A DNA stretch of 64,000 bases from Paenibacillus sp. UNC499MF. Its GTDB lineage: Bacteria > Bacillota > Bacilli > Paenibacillales > NBRC-103111. The notes beneath the pieces are model-generated. The model saw only the letters and a list, made by a program, of their open reading frames with translations. It searched no databases and was not told where the DNA came from. The stretch covers positions 253,155 to 317,154 of the forward strand of contig NZ_FNVF01000003.1 of assembly GCF_900107975.1 (NCBI RefSeq), written 5' to 3'. The position numbers were made by a program, and so were the translations under genes. Of this stretch, positions 35,657 to 44,577 are shown one piece after another. Positions within the stretch are counted from its first letter, which is position 1; each line of letters starts with the position of its first letter.

Positions 35657-36511
35657 GTGAACAGCATAATTCACACTAAACGCATCGCATTTGTCGGTGC
35701 AGGTTCCATGGCCGAGGCTGTTTTACGCGGCCTCATCGAACGGGAAATCACGGTGCCCGGGCAAGTTTTCGCCTCCAACCGGCAAAATGAAGAACGTCTC
35801 CGTGAGCTTAGGGAGCGTTACGGTGTCGAAGCGAGCTGCGAGCCTCTGACCAAGAGAGAACGCATTTCTTCCGCCGATATCGTCGTGCTCTGCATGAAGC
35901 CCAAAGACGTCGAAGCTTCCTTCGATGAACTTAAACCGATGCTGAACGAGAGCCAGCTGCTCGTGTCCGTCATTGCCGGGCTGACGATCCGTAAAATCGA
36001 ACTTTTGCTGGATACCAAAATGCCGATCGTACGGACGATGCCTAACACGTCTTCAACCATAGGACTTGGCGCTACCGGAATGAGCTTCTCCGAAAGCGTG
36101 TCCGAAGAGCAGAAGGAGCTCGTGACGAAAATGTTTGAAGCCGTCGGAATGGTGACGGTCGTTCCCGAAGATTACCTCGAAATCGTAACCGGACTTTCCG
36201 GAAGCGGTCCCGCTTATGTATACTACTTTATGGAGGCTTTAATTCAGGCAGGCATTGCGGGCGGACTCCAGGAGAACGAAGCGCGCCGGCTCACGATGCA
36301 GACACTGCTCGGAGCCGTTCATATGGTAGAGCGTACGGGAGAAGAACCGGCGGAACTCAGACGTAAAGTTACCTCTCCGGGCGGTTCGACCTTGGCCGCT
36401 CTTCAGACGCTGGACCGCTACAAGTTCCCGGAAGCCGTAGCCGCCGCCGTCTTCAGCTCCGCAAAACGGGCAAAAGAAATGGGCGCCGAGATTGCTCCCC
36501 ATATCCGTTAA
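35657..36511 (+). CDS. proC: Pyrroline-5-carboxylate reductase
   Basis: Last step of proline synthesis. 284 aa: the Rossmann motif IAFVGAGSMAEAVLRGL near the N-terminus, RTMPNTSSTIGLGATGMS, and the C-terminal signature LSGSGPAYVYYFMEALIQAG and VTSPGGSTLAAL. The start is GTG at 35657 with CAGGAGAG upstream; a longer in-frame reading would begin inside proA. mtnW follows after only 41 nt. Confidence 0.96.
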   Translation: MNSIIHTKRIAFVGAGSMAEAVLRGLIEREITVPGQVFASNRQNEERLRELRERYGVEASCEPLTKRERISSADIVVLCMKPKDVEASFDELKPMLNESQLLVSVIAGLTIRKIELLLDTKMPIVRTMPNTSSTIGLGATGMSFSESVSEEQKELVTKMFEAVGMVTVVPEDYLEIVTGLSGSGPAYVYYFMEALIQAGIAGGLQENEARRLTMQTLLGAVHMVERTGEEPAELRRKVTSPGGSTLAALQTLDRYKFPEAVAAAVFSSAKRAKEMGAEIAPHIR

Positions 36512-36552
36512 GGCGTGCTGCCTCCTATCTTTTCTTAAGCAGGTGATATGTT

Positions 36553-37857
36553 GTGAATTCTTATTGTTTGGCGACTTACCGCTGTTATGACGATACAGCC
36601 GATTTTAACAAGAAAGCGCAGGGTATCGCTGTCGGCCTTACCGTCGGCAGCTGGACCGAGCTTCCGGAAGCCCGCAAAGCCGAGATGCAGCGGCATCTGG
36701 GCCACGTCGTTTCCGTCGACGTCCATGAAGCCGGAGAAGCTTCGCCCGAATCCCGGCGTTACGCGGATATCCAAATCGCTTACCCCGATGTGAATTTCAG
36801 CCGGGATTTGCCGGCTCTGCTGGTTACCGTTTTCGGCAAACTGTCCATGGACGGGAAAATCAAATTGACCGACCTCTCCTTCTCGGACTCGTTCCTATCG
36901 GCTTTTGCCGGTCCGAAGTTCGGCCTGCAGGGCGTAAGAGAGCTGCTCGGCGTACACGACCGCCCGCTGCTGATGAGCATTTTCAAATCCGTCATCGGCC
37001 AGGATCTGCAGGGACTCGGGGAGCAGTTCTACGCACAAGCGGCAGGCGGCGTCGATCTCATCAAAGACGACGAGATTTTGTTCGAGAACCCGCTCACTCC
37101 GATTGAGAAAAGGGTCGCCGTCTGCATGGAAGCGGCACGCCGCGCCCGCGAAGTAACGGGACAGAAGCTGCTCTATGCGACGAATCTGACCGGCCCGACG
37201 TCCAAGCTGGCCGATCAGGCGAAGAAAGCGATCGATGCCGGAGCTAACGCGCTTCTGTTCAATGTGCTCGCTTACGGATTCGATACGCTGTGCGAGCTGA
37301 GCGCCGACCCGGACATCTCCGTCCCGATTATGGCGCATCCCGCCATGGCCGGGGCATTCTATCCGTCCCCCGAGTACGGCATTTCCGCCTCTCTGCTGCT
37401 CGGCAAGCTTATGCGGGTAGCCGGAGCCGATCTCGTTCTGTTCCCTTCCCCGTACGGCTCCGTCGTGATGCCGCGCGAAGAGAACCTGGCGATCAAGCAG
37501 GTCCTCCTTACGGAGAACCTGGAGCAGGACTATATTTACCGCCATTCCACGAAGGAAACACCTGCCGGTCAGCCATCCGCTTCCGCCACCGGAAGCGCGG
37601 CGCTTAAAACGAGCTTCCCCGTTCCTTCGGCTGGCATCCATCCCGGGCTTGTCCCTCTCATCCTGCGTGATTTCGGCACGGATGTCGTGGTCAACGCCGG
37701 CGGCGGGATTCACGGCCATCCCATGGGCGCCATTGCCGGCGGACAGGCTTTCCGGCAGGCGATTCAGGCGACGCTGGAGGGGGCAACGCTTCAGGAAGCC
37801 GCCCTGCAGCATCCGGAACTGAAAGCCGCAATCGACGCCTGGGGGGTTAAATCTTGA
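36553..37857 (+). CDS. mtnW: 2,3-diketo-5-methylthiopentyl-1-phosphate enolase
   Basis: RuBisCO-like protein (434 aa) of methionine salvage that enolises diketomethylthiopentyl phosphate. The carbamylated-lysine region GGVDLIKDDEILFENPL is present, as are the RuBisCO-like barrel motifs AHPAMAGAF and NAGGGIHGHPMGA. The start is GTG with AGGTGATA upstream. It is translationally coupled to mtnX (TTGA overlap). It lies 41 nt after proC, so proline and salvage genes probably share a transcript. Confidence 0.95.
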   Translation: MNSYCLATYRCYDDTADFNKKAQGIAVGLTVGSWTELPEARKAEMQRHLGHVVSVDVHEAGEASPESRRYADIQIAYPDVNFSRDLPALLVTVFGKLSMDGKIKLTDLSFSDSFLSAFAGPKFGLQGVRELLGVHDRPLLMSIFKSVIGQDLQGLGEQFYAQAAGGVDLIKDDEILFENPLTPIEKRVAVCMEAARRAREVTGQKLLYATNLTGPTSKLADQAKKAIDAGANALLFNVLAYGFDTLCELSADPDISVPIMAHPAMAGAFYPSPEYGISASLLLGKLMRVAGADLVLFPSPYGSVVMPREENLAIKQVLLTENLEQDYIYRHSTKETPAGQPSASATGSAALKTSFPVPSAGIHPGLVPLILRDFGTDVVVNAGGGIHGHPMGAIAGGQAFRQAIQATLEGATLQEAALQHPELKAAIDAWGVKS

Positions 37858-38522
37858 GTACCCGACAAAAAATCGTGTTCTGTGATTTTGACGGCACGAT
37901 TACCGTAAACGACAACATCGTGGCGATTATGAAACATTTCGATCCGCCCGGCTGGGAAGCGATCGTGAAGCGTCTTGTGGAAGAAAGGGCGATCTCCGTG
38001 AGACACGCGGTCGGTGACATGTTCCGGCTGATCCCTTCTTCCCGCCAACATGAAGTGATCGATTATGCCATCTCGAATGCGGTTATCCGTGAAGGCTTCG
38101 CCGATTTTGTCGCGTTCTGCAAGCAAAACGGAATCAAACTGCTCGTGACAAGCGGCGGAATCGACTTTTTCGTCTATCCGCTCCTGGAATCCTTCGATAT
38201 ACCCCGGGAGCATATTTACTGCAACGGAAGCTCATTCGAAGGCGAAGCTATCGAAATTTTGTGGCCGCACGCCTGTGACGAGCACTGCGGAGCGGACTGC
38301 GGAATGTGCAAAACGTCGATTATCCGCTCGTATCCCGCCGACGAGTATGAACGCATCCTGATCGGAGACAGCGTAACGGATTTTCAGGGAGCGAAGCTCG
38401 TCGAGAACGTTTATGCCCGCTCTCACCTGATCGAACTTTGTGAGGAACTGAAGCTCCCTTATGCTCCTTTCGAAACATTCCACGATATTATCCGTGACCT
38501 GGAGGCGAAAATAAAAGCATGA
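37854..38522 (+). CDS. mtnX: 2-hydroxy-3-keto-5-methylthiopentenyl-1-phosphate phosphatase
   Basis: HAD-superfamily phosphatase of 222 aa. The nucleophile motif FCDFDGTIT is near the N-terminus, the second motif is in LLVTSGGIDFFVYP and the acidic motif in ILIGDSVTDFQGAK. It begins with TTG overlapping the mtnW stop by 4 nt. It dephosphorylates the MtnW product. Length is normal for MtnX. Confidence 0.94.
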   Translation: MSTRQKIVFCDFDGTITVNDNIVAIMKHFDPPGWEAIVKRLVEERAISVRHAVGDMFRLIPSSRQHEVIDYAISNAVIREGFADFVAFCKQNGIKLLVTSGGIDFFVYPLLESFDIPREHIYCNGSSFEGEAIEILWPHACDEHCGADCGMCKTSIIRSYPADEYERILIGDSVTDFQGAKLVENVYARSHLIELCEELKLPYAPFETFHDIIRDLEAKIKA

Positions 38523-39157
38523 TCGAATTAACGTTGGAGCAAAAACAGCACGCCTATGACGAGCTGCGCGAGATCAAAGCAAACCTTGCGGCCCGCGGCT
38601 GGTTTCCGGCTACAAGCGGAAATCTGTCCGTACGTGTCGGCGAATTCACTCCGGAGAACTTCACATTTGCCGTAACGTCCAGCGGGAAGGACAAGTCACT
38701 CCAATCGCCGGAAGACTTTCTTCTCGTGAACGAAAAAGGAACGCCGGTCGAAGCGACCCGTCTGAAGCCTTCTGCCGAAACCCTGATCCACTGTGAAATT
38801 TACAAGTATACGGGTGCAGGCGCGATTTTACACGTACATACCATGTTTAACAACTTGGCATCCGAGCTGTACGGCGACGAAGGTTCCATTCCGGTAGAGG
38901 GGATTGAAATCATCAAGGCCCTCAACATTTGGGAAGAGGATGCCAAAATCCGCATTCCCGTTCTGCCGAACTACGCCGACATTCCGAAAATCGCCGAGCT
39001 CGTGCAGGGCGCCATCGTTCCGCGCATTCCGGGAATCGTACTGCGCAAGCACGGGATTTACGCCTGGGGTGCCAGCGTGGCCGAAGCCAAGCGGCATCTC
39101 GAAGCATTCGAATTTATGTTCGAATATGTGTATCGCTGGCACCTGCTTAAAAAATAA
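38519..39157 (+). CDS. mtnB: Methylthioribulose-1-phosphate dehydratase
   Basis: Class II aldolase-family zinc dehydratase of 212 aa; converts methylthioribulose-1-P to the diketo compound used by MtnW. Visible are PATSGNLSVRVG, the zinc His pair in AILHVHTMFNN and a later His in LRKHGIYAWG. It overlaps the mtnX stop by 4 nt (ATGA). mtnD, mtnA and mtnK are not in this window. Confidence 0.94.
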   Translation: MIELTLEQKQHAYDELREIKANLAARGWFPATSGNLSVRVGEFTPENFTFAVTSSGKDKSLQSPEDFLLVNEKGTPVEATRLKPSAETLIHCEIYKYTGAGAILHVHTMFNNLASELYGDEGSIPVEGIEIIKALNIWEEDAKIRIPVLPNYADIPKIAELVQGAIVPRIPGIVLRKHGIYAWGASVAEAKRHLEAFEFMFEYVYRWHLLKK

Positions 39158-39255
39158 GCTGTTCTTTCCGGCTTGAACAGGCGTTTTCTACGGATTGGCC
39201 GAACGCGTCTGCTGTTTCTTTTACACGCGGGATAAATATTTCCTACCAACACGCA

Positions 39256-39298
39256 AAACCCCCGAAGGAATCTCATTCGAGAATCCAATCGGGGGTTT
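39256..39298. terminator. Bidirectional terminator between mtnB and dnaD
   Basis: Perfect stem AAACCCCCGA/TCGGGGGTTT, with a 23-nt loop, between convergent genes. Confidence 0.85.
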
Positions 39299-39344
39299 CT
39301 TGTTAGCGGGCGGACCGCTCTGTAAGAACGAGCTGTACGTACGA

Positions 39345-40034
39345 CTAGCGGTTACCTCTGAATTTTTGTGTAAATTCTTTCGCCTGCTCCACTGTCGTAA
39401 TTCGATTCCGGCTCCATTCCAGCAAAATGCGGTCCACATAGCGGAAATGGACTTTGCCCGCGAAAACGGCTTCTTTGAGAGCGGCCAGCACAAGCTCTTC
39501 CTTGTAGCTGTCCCTATCCAGCCAACTCGTTATCGTTTCAAGCTCCATCGGAGTCAAAGGCCTGGCAAATTCCGCTTCGAAGATCGAATACACATCCTTT
39601 TCACGTCCAGGCTGCGCTTCCGCTTTCTGGGCTTCCGCCTGCCTGGCCGCTTTTTGAAGGAGATCCTCCGCATAGCAGCTCGCGATTTTTTCGTACATCG
39701 GCCTCAAATTGTACCGCTCGTACTGGATATCCGACACGCTGTCGATTTCCTGTTCAATCCGGAGCACGCCGCTGTTCACAAGCTTTTGAATGCCTTCGAT
39801 CACTTGATCCTGCGGAGCCGTCATCCGGTCTTGAATTTCATCGTGCGTCGGGAAATCCTTCTTTTCATTCTCCTGGAAAGCCAGGATATGAATGAGCAGC
39901 ATGACTTCAAGTTCGGACAGCTTCATCCGGTGATAATACCTCAAAAGCAGATGCGGAACGGCCACGGTTCCTGCTGTCATTCCTGCAAGGAGAGCCCGCT
40001 CTACCCGCTTGCGATCGTTATCGTTCGGTTTCAA
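39345..40034 (-). CDS. dnaD: DnaD-domain replication initiation protein
   Basis: Primosome-type DnaD protein of 229 aa. The N-terminal winged helix (about 25-110) includes KLSELEVMLLIHILAFQENE. The C-terminal DnaD domain (about 140-215) has FEAEFARPLTPMELETITSW and the end motif YVDRILLEW. I prefer TTG at 40034 because AGGAGG ends 6 nt before it; the ATG at 40040 abuts the ribosome site. It follows asnS as in Bacillus. Confidence 0.92.
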   Translation of the reverse strand: MKPNDNDRKRVERALLAGMTAGTVAVPHLLLRYYHRMKLSELEVMLLIHILAFQENEKKDFPTHDEIQDRMTAPQDQVIEGIQKLVNSGVLRIEQEIDSVSDIQYERYNLRPMYEKIASCYAEDLLQKAARQAEAQKAEAQPGREKDVYSIFEAEFARPLTPMELETITSWLDRDSYKEELVLAALKEAVFAGKVHFRYVDRILLEWSRNRITTVEQAKEFTQKFRGNR

Positions 40035-40106
40035 ATCCATCCTCCTCTTTCTAGCTCGGCCGGTGTGACCGGCCACCCCGTACGTAAAGGCTTCATACCT
40101 TCCGTA

Positions 40107-41402
40107 TTACGGGTACAAACGGTAAAGCAGACGCGGGAACGGAATCGTCTCGCGCACATGCTCCAGACCGCAGATCCAGGCGACCGTGCGCTCCAGACCG
40201 AGTCCGAATCCGGAATGCGGAACCGTGCCGTATTTGCGCAGATCCATATACCACTGATACGCTTCGGAAGACAGCTCGTGTTCCTTGAAGCGCTCTTCCA
40301 TCAGCTCGGGATCGTCGATCCGCTGGCTTCCCCCGATAATTTCGCCGTACCCTTCGGGCGCGATCATATCCGCGCAGAGCACGACTTCCGGACGGTTCGG
40401 ATCTGGCTTCATGTAGAAGGCTTTAATTCCCGTCGGATAGTGCGTAATGAAGACCGGCTTCTCGTACTTCTCGGCGATGGCCGTTTCATGCGGAGCGCCG
40501 AAGTCTTCTCCCCAAGGGAATTCATGACCCGTGTCCTGCAGGAACTGAACTGCTTCATCGTACGTAATGCGGGGGAACGGAGCCTGAATTTTCTCCAGCT
40601 TGGAGATATCGCGGCCCAACGTTTCAAGCTCGCTGCGGCAGTTTTTCAGAACGGTCTGGACCACATGGGAAACGAACTGCTCCTGCACGCGAAGGCTCTC
40701 TTCGTGATCGACGAACGCCATTTCCGGCTCGATCATCCAGAATTCGATCAGGTGGCGGCGTGTTTTGGACTTCTCCGCACGGAAGGTCGGTCCGAAGGAA
40801 TACACTTTCCCCAGCGCCATGGCGGCGGCTTCCATGTAAAGCTGACCGCTTTGGGTCAAATAAGCGTCTTCATCGAAATATTTCGTATGAAATAAATTCG
40901 TCGTCCCCTCGCAGGAGGATGGCGTTAAAATCGGCGGGTCGACAAGCTGAAAGCCCTTGTCATCGAAAAACTGCTGAATCGCACGGATAATTTCCGCACG
41001 GATAACGAGAATGGCGCGCTGACGCGGAGCACGCAGCCACAGGTGGCGGTGATCCATCAGGAAATCGACGCCGTGTTCTTTCGGCGTAATCGGATAATCC
41101 TGGGTAATTTGAATGATTTCCACGCCTTCAACCGTCAGTTCATACCCGCTCTTGCTGCGCGGTTCCTCGCGAACCGAGCCCGTCACGTAAAGCGAGCTTT
41201 CCTGGGTTAATTTCGAAGCGGCTTCCCAGACGTCTTCGCTCACTTCGCTTTTAACGACAACCGCTTGAATAAAGCCGGTTCCGTCACGCAGCTGCAAAAA
41301 TTGAATTTTGCCGCTCTTGCGCTTGTTGTGCAGCCAGCATCCGATTCTTACGGATTCGCCGACATGATTCTTGACTTCATGAATCGTACTCATATTGCTC
41401 AT
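40107..41402 (-). CDS. asnS: Asparaginyl-tRNA synthetase
   Basis: Class II aminoacyl-tRNA synthetase of 431 aa. It has the N-terminal OB fold ([11 protein letters not shown]-like region), motif 2 around [21 protein letters not shown] (shown in part) and motif 3 [14 protein letters not shown] with the family end [10 protein letters not shown]. The start at 41402 ([10 protein letters not shown]) has AAGGAGGA 10 nt upstream; nine extra residues upstream are possible but less likely. A hairpin lies between ackA and this start. Confidence 0.96.
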   Translation of the reverse strand: MSNMSTIHEVKNHVGESVRIGCWLHNKRKSGKIQFLQLRDGTGFIQAVVVKSEVSEDVWEAASKLTQESSLYVTGSVREEPRSKSGYELTVEGVEIIQITQDYPITPKEHGVDFLMDHRHLWLRAPRQRAILVIRAEIIRAIQQFFDDKGFQLVDPPILTPSSCEGTTNLFHTKYFDEDAYLTQSGQLYMEAAAMALGKVYSFGPTFRAEKSKTRRHLIEFWMIEPEMAFVDHEESLRVQEQFVSHVVQTVLKNCRSELETLGRDISKLEKIQAPFPRITYDEAVQFLQDTGHEFPWGEDFGAPHETAIAEKYEKPVFITHYPTGIKAFYMKPDPNRPEVVLCADMIAPEGYGEIIGGSQRIDDPELMEERFKEHELSSEAYQWYMDLRKYGTVPHSGFGLGLERTVAWICGLEHVRETIPFPRLLYRLYP

Positions 41403-41431
41403 ATGACGTCTTCCTCCTTGCGTTGACATGG

Positions 41432-41455
41432 AAAAACGGCTCTATGGCCGTTTTC
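41432..41455 (-). terminator. ackA terminator or asnS leader attenuator
   Basis: Complement AAAACGGC/GCCGTTTT followed by TT. A TACAAT -10-like hexamer (41468-41473) lies between the ackA stop and this hairpin. If it is used, the hairpin is in the asnS 5' leader, only 13 nt from the ribosome site. Confidence 0.6.
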
Positions 41456-41501
41456 TCCCATCCACCTATTGTACTATAAACCAGTGGTAAAAAAAATCAT
41501 T

Positions 41502-42719
41502 TTACCGCTTCGCTTCATGCAGCTGATTCACCAGTTGGAACGTATCCCGCGCGATCATCCACTCTTCATTCGTCGGAATGACAAGCACTTCTACCTTCGA
41601 ATCGTCCGTCGAAATACGCTTCTCGACTCCCCATCCGTTAATGTTCCGCTGGGAGTCGAGTTCCAAACCGAGATAGGAAAGTCCCTCACATACCGCTTTG
41701 CGCAAAATAACGGAGTTTTCCCCTACACCGGCGGTAAAAATCAGGACATCGATGCCGTTCATCGCCGCCGCATAAGAGCCGATAAATTTACGCAGCCTGT
41801 ACGTATACATATCGAAGGCCAGCTTCGCGTTCTTATCCCCGCTGTCCATCGCTTCCGTAATTTCACGCATATCGCTGCTCAGCCCGGATATGGCCTGCAG
41901 CCCGCTGTGTTTGTTCAGCATAGAGTTCACTTCGTTAAGAGACAAGTCCTCTTTGCCCATTGCGAACGTAACGACAGCCGGATCGAGATCCCCGCTCCGC
42001 GTTCCCATCATCAAGCCTTCAAGCGGGGTAAGCCCCATGCTCGTATCCACGGATTTACCGTCTTGAATAGCCGTGCAGCTTGCGCCGTTTCCGATATGGG
42101 CAGACACGATTTTAAGCTCTTCCAGCGGACGGTCCAGGAACCGGGCGGCACGCTCGCTCACGTATTGATGAGAGGTGCCGTGGAAGCCGTAGCGCCGGAC
42201 TTTATGTTTGCTGTACCAGATTTTCGGAATCGCGTACATGTAAGCGTGAGACGGCATCGTCTGGTGGAAAGCCGTATCGAACACGACCACCTGAGGCACG
42301 TCGCCCATATTAGCCTCTACGGCGTTAATCCCCAGCATATGCGCGGGATTATGTAGAGGCGCCAGGTCGAACAGCCGCTTGATCTCCTTCTTCACTTCTT
42401 CCGTGACGACAACCGAGGAAGAAAACGCTTCCCCGCCATGCACGATACGGTGACCCACCGCATCGATTTCATTCACCGACTCTAAAACCCCATGCTCTTT
42501 ATGAACGAGCATATCCAGCACCTTTTTGATTGCCGTCGTATGCTCCAGAATTTCGCTGACCTCACGGACCTCGATCTTTCCTTCCGGCTCGTGGGTAAGA
42601 ATGGCCGAGTCCAGCCCGATCCGCTCAACGCGGCCTTTAGCGAGCACGGACTCATCCTTCATATTGTACAGCTGATATTTTACCGACGAGCTTCCTGCAT
42701 TAATGACGAGAATATTCAC
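41502..42719 (-). CDS. ackA: Acetate kinase
   Basis: Interconverts acetate + ATP and acetyl phosphate. The 405-aa ASKHA-fold kinase shows ILVINAGSSSVKYQLYNM, VGHRIVHGGE, FHGTSHQYVS and IFTAGVGENS. It starts with GTG overlapping the stop of the upstream dehydrogenase gene by 4 nt (GTGA), with AAGGTGA upstream. Coupling to a hydroxyacyl-CoA dehydrogenase is unusual and suggests a shared fermentative or overflow role. Confidence 0.97.
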   Translation of the reverse strand: MNILVINAGSSSVKYQLYNMKDESVLAKGRVERIGLDSAILTHEPEGKIEVREVSEILEHTTAIKKVLDMLVHKEHGVLESVNEIDAVGHRIVHGGEAFSSSVVVTEEVKKEIKRLFDLAPLHNPAHMLGINAVEANMGDVPQVVVFDTAFHQTMPSHAYMYAIPKIWYSKHKVRRYGFHGTSHQYVSERAARFLDRPLEELKIVSAHIGNGASCTAIQDGKSVDTSMGLTPLEGLMMGTRSGDLDPAVVTFAMGKEDLSLNEVNSMLNKHSGLQAISGLSSDMREITEAMDSGDKNAKLAFDMYTYRLRKFIGSYAAAMNGIDVLIFTAGVGENSVILRKAVCEGLSYLGLELDSQRNINGWGVEKRISTDDSKVEVLVIPTNEEWMIARDTFQLVNQLHEAKR

Positions 42720-43588
42720 ATTCTGTCACCTTCCTTATCGTACCGGAAAAATCCTTCCCCGGTTTTAACGCCCAAATGTCCGGCATGCACCATCTGCTTC
42801 AGCAGGAAGGAAGGCCGGTATTTCAATTCGCCGAATTCGCGGAACATCCGGTCCAGCGCGGCCAGCACCGAGTCCAGTCCGAACCGGTCCGCCATCTCAA
42901 GCGGTCCGTGCCGGAACTCGTAGCCTTTACGCATCGCCAGATCGATATCTTCCGCCGAAGCCACTCGCTCCGCAAGCGTATGAACCGCTTCGTTAATGAG
43001 CAGGCAGATAAGCCGGGACGTGACAAAGCCGGGCGACTCGTACACTTTTATCGCCGTTTTCTGAATCACGTCTTCCACGAAGCGGCGTGTCAGCATGTAC
43101 GTATCTTCCGAGGTTTTCAAACCGCGGATAATTTCGACAAGGTCGATTTTAGCAACCGGATGAATAAAATGAAGACCGATCACCCGCTCCGGATGCTTCG
43201 TGGATGCGCCCAATTCCGTAAGACTGAGCGTGGACGTATTGGAAGCCAGAATCAGGTCCGGGCCGCAAATTTCGTCAAGCTTCCGGAATAAGCTTTTCTT
43301 AAGATCCAGATCCTCGGAAATCGTCTCAATCACCATATGGCAGGAAGGGAGCTCTTTCAGATCGGTCGTTTTATGAATGCGAGAAAGAATCAGCTTCTTC
43401 TCCGCACCGGTAATAGCCCATTTCTCCAGCTGTTTATCCAGACTCAGCTCAATCATGGCCCAAGAATGTTCCATTCGTTCGTTATCTTTCTCCACCAGGA
43501 CAACCTCAAGGCCTTTAGCCGCCAACATCTCGGCTATCCCCTGCCCCATCGTTCCTCCACCGATAACACCTATCTTTTTATATTGCAT
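42716..43588 (-). CDS. 3-hydroxyacyl-CoA (3-hydroxybutyryl-CoA) dehydrogenase
   Basis: 290-aa NAD-dependent enzyme oxidising 3-hydroxyacyl-CoA. The Rossmann motif IGVIGGGTMGQGIAEMLAA is at the N-terminus, followed by LASNTSTLSLTELG and the catalytic His in GLHFIHPVAKIDLVEI. The C-terminal domain has KVYESPGFVTSRL and PLEMADRFGLDSVL. The start at 43588 has GAGGAG 8-9 nt upstream. It could be Hbd-like or act in fatty-acid oxidation; no partner genes are nearby except ackA. Confidence 0.92.
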   Translation of the reverse strand: MQYKKIGVIGGGTMGQGIAEMLAAKGLEVVLVEKDNERMEHSWAMIELSLDKQLEKWAITGAEKKLILSRIHKTTDLKELPSCHMVIETISEDLDLKKSLFRKLDEICGPDLILASNTSTLSLTELGASTKHPERVIGLHFIHPVAKIDLVEIIRGLKTSEDTYMLTRRFVEDVIQKTAIKVYESPGFVTSRLICLLINEAVHTLAERVASAEDIDLAMRKGYEFRHGPLEMADRFGLDSVLAALDRMFREFGELKYRPSFLLKQMVHAGHLGVKTGEGFFRYDKEGDRM

Positions 43589-43829
43589 CCCTATTCTCCT
43601 CTTCATCCGTTAATCTAGGGGTGTCGATTTATATCTCTTTTCAAGTCCATCATACACCGTTTTCATGCCTTTTTCATTAGTATACACAAAACTTTCAAAA
43701 GCAACTGCCGTATTTCGACAACTTTCGCACACTGTGAAAAAGAACACAGACAACCACGCTTCATTATACGGATTCTTACCCGTTTAGAAATAGTGGAAAT
43801 GTGGAAGTTTGCAAATGCTTAACTAAATG
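43589..43829. other. Upstream region of the dehydrogenase-ackA operon
   Basis: AT-rich control region of about 240 nt between a terminator and the dehydrogenase gene. It contains the Rex-box-like site below. I do not see one clearly best promoter. No gene is evident. Confidence 0.5.
43732..43749. promoter_or_regulatory. Candidate Rex operator
   Basis: CTGTGAAAAAGAACACAG. It has TGTG-N8-CACA with the half-site TGTGAA, compared with the Rex consensus TTGTGAA-N4-TTCACAA (10 of 14 defined positions). It lies about 145 nt upstream of the dehydrogenase-ackA operon; rex itself is at 53080-53703. Confidence 0.4.
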
Positions 43830-43869
43830 AAAAAACACCTCCGCAAACGAATACAGCGGACGTGTTTTT
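43830..43869 (-). terminator. Terminator of the ABC exporter operon
   Basis: Complement AAAAACAC-TCCGC/GCGGA-GTGTTTTT with one mismatch (both sides A/T-rich), about 50 nt after the ATPase stop. Confidence 0.75.
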
Positions 43870-43920
43870 AGAGTATAAATCGAACGTTTGTTAAACGAAA
43901 AGATGTGATTCGTGAAGCAT

Positions 43921-44577
43921 TTATTCTTCACTGATATGAAAAATCCGTTGACACTGCTCGGCTATCGACCGGTCGTGGGTTACCATCACAATGGTTTTTC
44001 CCTGTTGGTGAAGAGTATGAAACAATGCCATGATAGATGCCTCCGTTTTTTCGTCTAACGAACCTGTAGGCTCGTCGGCTAAAATGACATCCGCATCGTT
44101 AACTATTGCCCGGGCAATTGCCGTCCTTTGACATTGTCCTCCCGAGCATTCGGAAGGGTAACGGTTTCTTAGTTCAAAGATACCTACCGACTTTAACACC
44201 TGATGAACTTTCTCCGTCATAAAAGCTTTGGACATTTTATTGTATTTTAAAGGCAGCATAACATTTTCAAAAACCGTCCGGTCCTGTAGAAGCGCGAAGT
44301 GCTGTACGATAAACCCGATATGATTTCGTCTGAAGCGGCTTAGCTCCGCTTCCTTTTTTCCATTTACATTCTCCCCATTAAAACAATACTCGCCGCTATC
44401 CAGGGAGGTTAGTCCTCCCATGACGTTCAAAAGCGTCGATTTCCCCGACCCGCTTCTACCCATGATAGCCACCATCTCACCATGTTTAATCTCAAGAGAT
44501 AGATGGTGAAGCGCTCGGACGGCCGCTTCTCCGCTTCCGTAAGTTTTACAGGCGTCTTTAAGTTGAATGTCCGGCAT
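43921..44577 (-). CDS. ABC transporter ATPase (MacB/LolD type)
   Basis: 218-aa ATPase with Walker A GRSGSGKST, the Q loop in IGFIVQHFALLQDR, a signature ECSGGQCQRTAIARA (Cys in place of the usual Gln after SGGQ), Walker B VILADEPTGSLDE and the switch His in MVTHD. The start at 44577 has AAGGAGGA upstream and shares one nt with the stop of the permease gene (TGATG). It drives the two FtsX-type permeases upstream. Likely substrates for this class are peptides or lipoproteins; none is indicated by sequence. Confidence 0.92.
   Translation of the reverse strand: MPDIQLKDACKTYGSGEAAVRALHHLSLEIKHGEMVAIMGRSGSGKSTLLNVMGGLTSLDSGEYCFNGENVNGKKEAELSRFRRNHIGFIVQHFALLQDRTVFENVMLPLKYNKMSKAFMTEKVHQVLKSVGIFELRNRYPSECSGGQCQRTAIARAIVNDADVILADEPTGSLDEKTEASIMALFHTLHQQGKTIVMVTHDRSIAEQCQRIFHISEE

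Noticed and set aside
40058-40074. GGCCGGT/ACCGGCC hairpin between asnS and dnaD as terminator
   Set aside because: No T run follows and the genes are likely co-transcribed.
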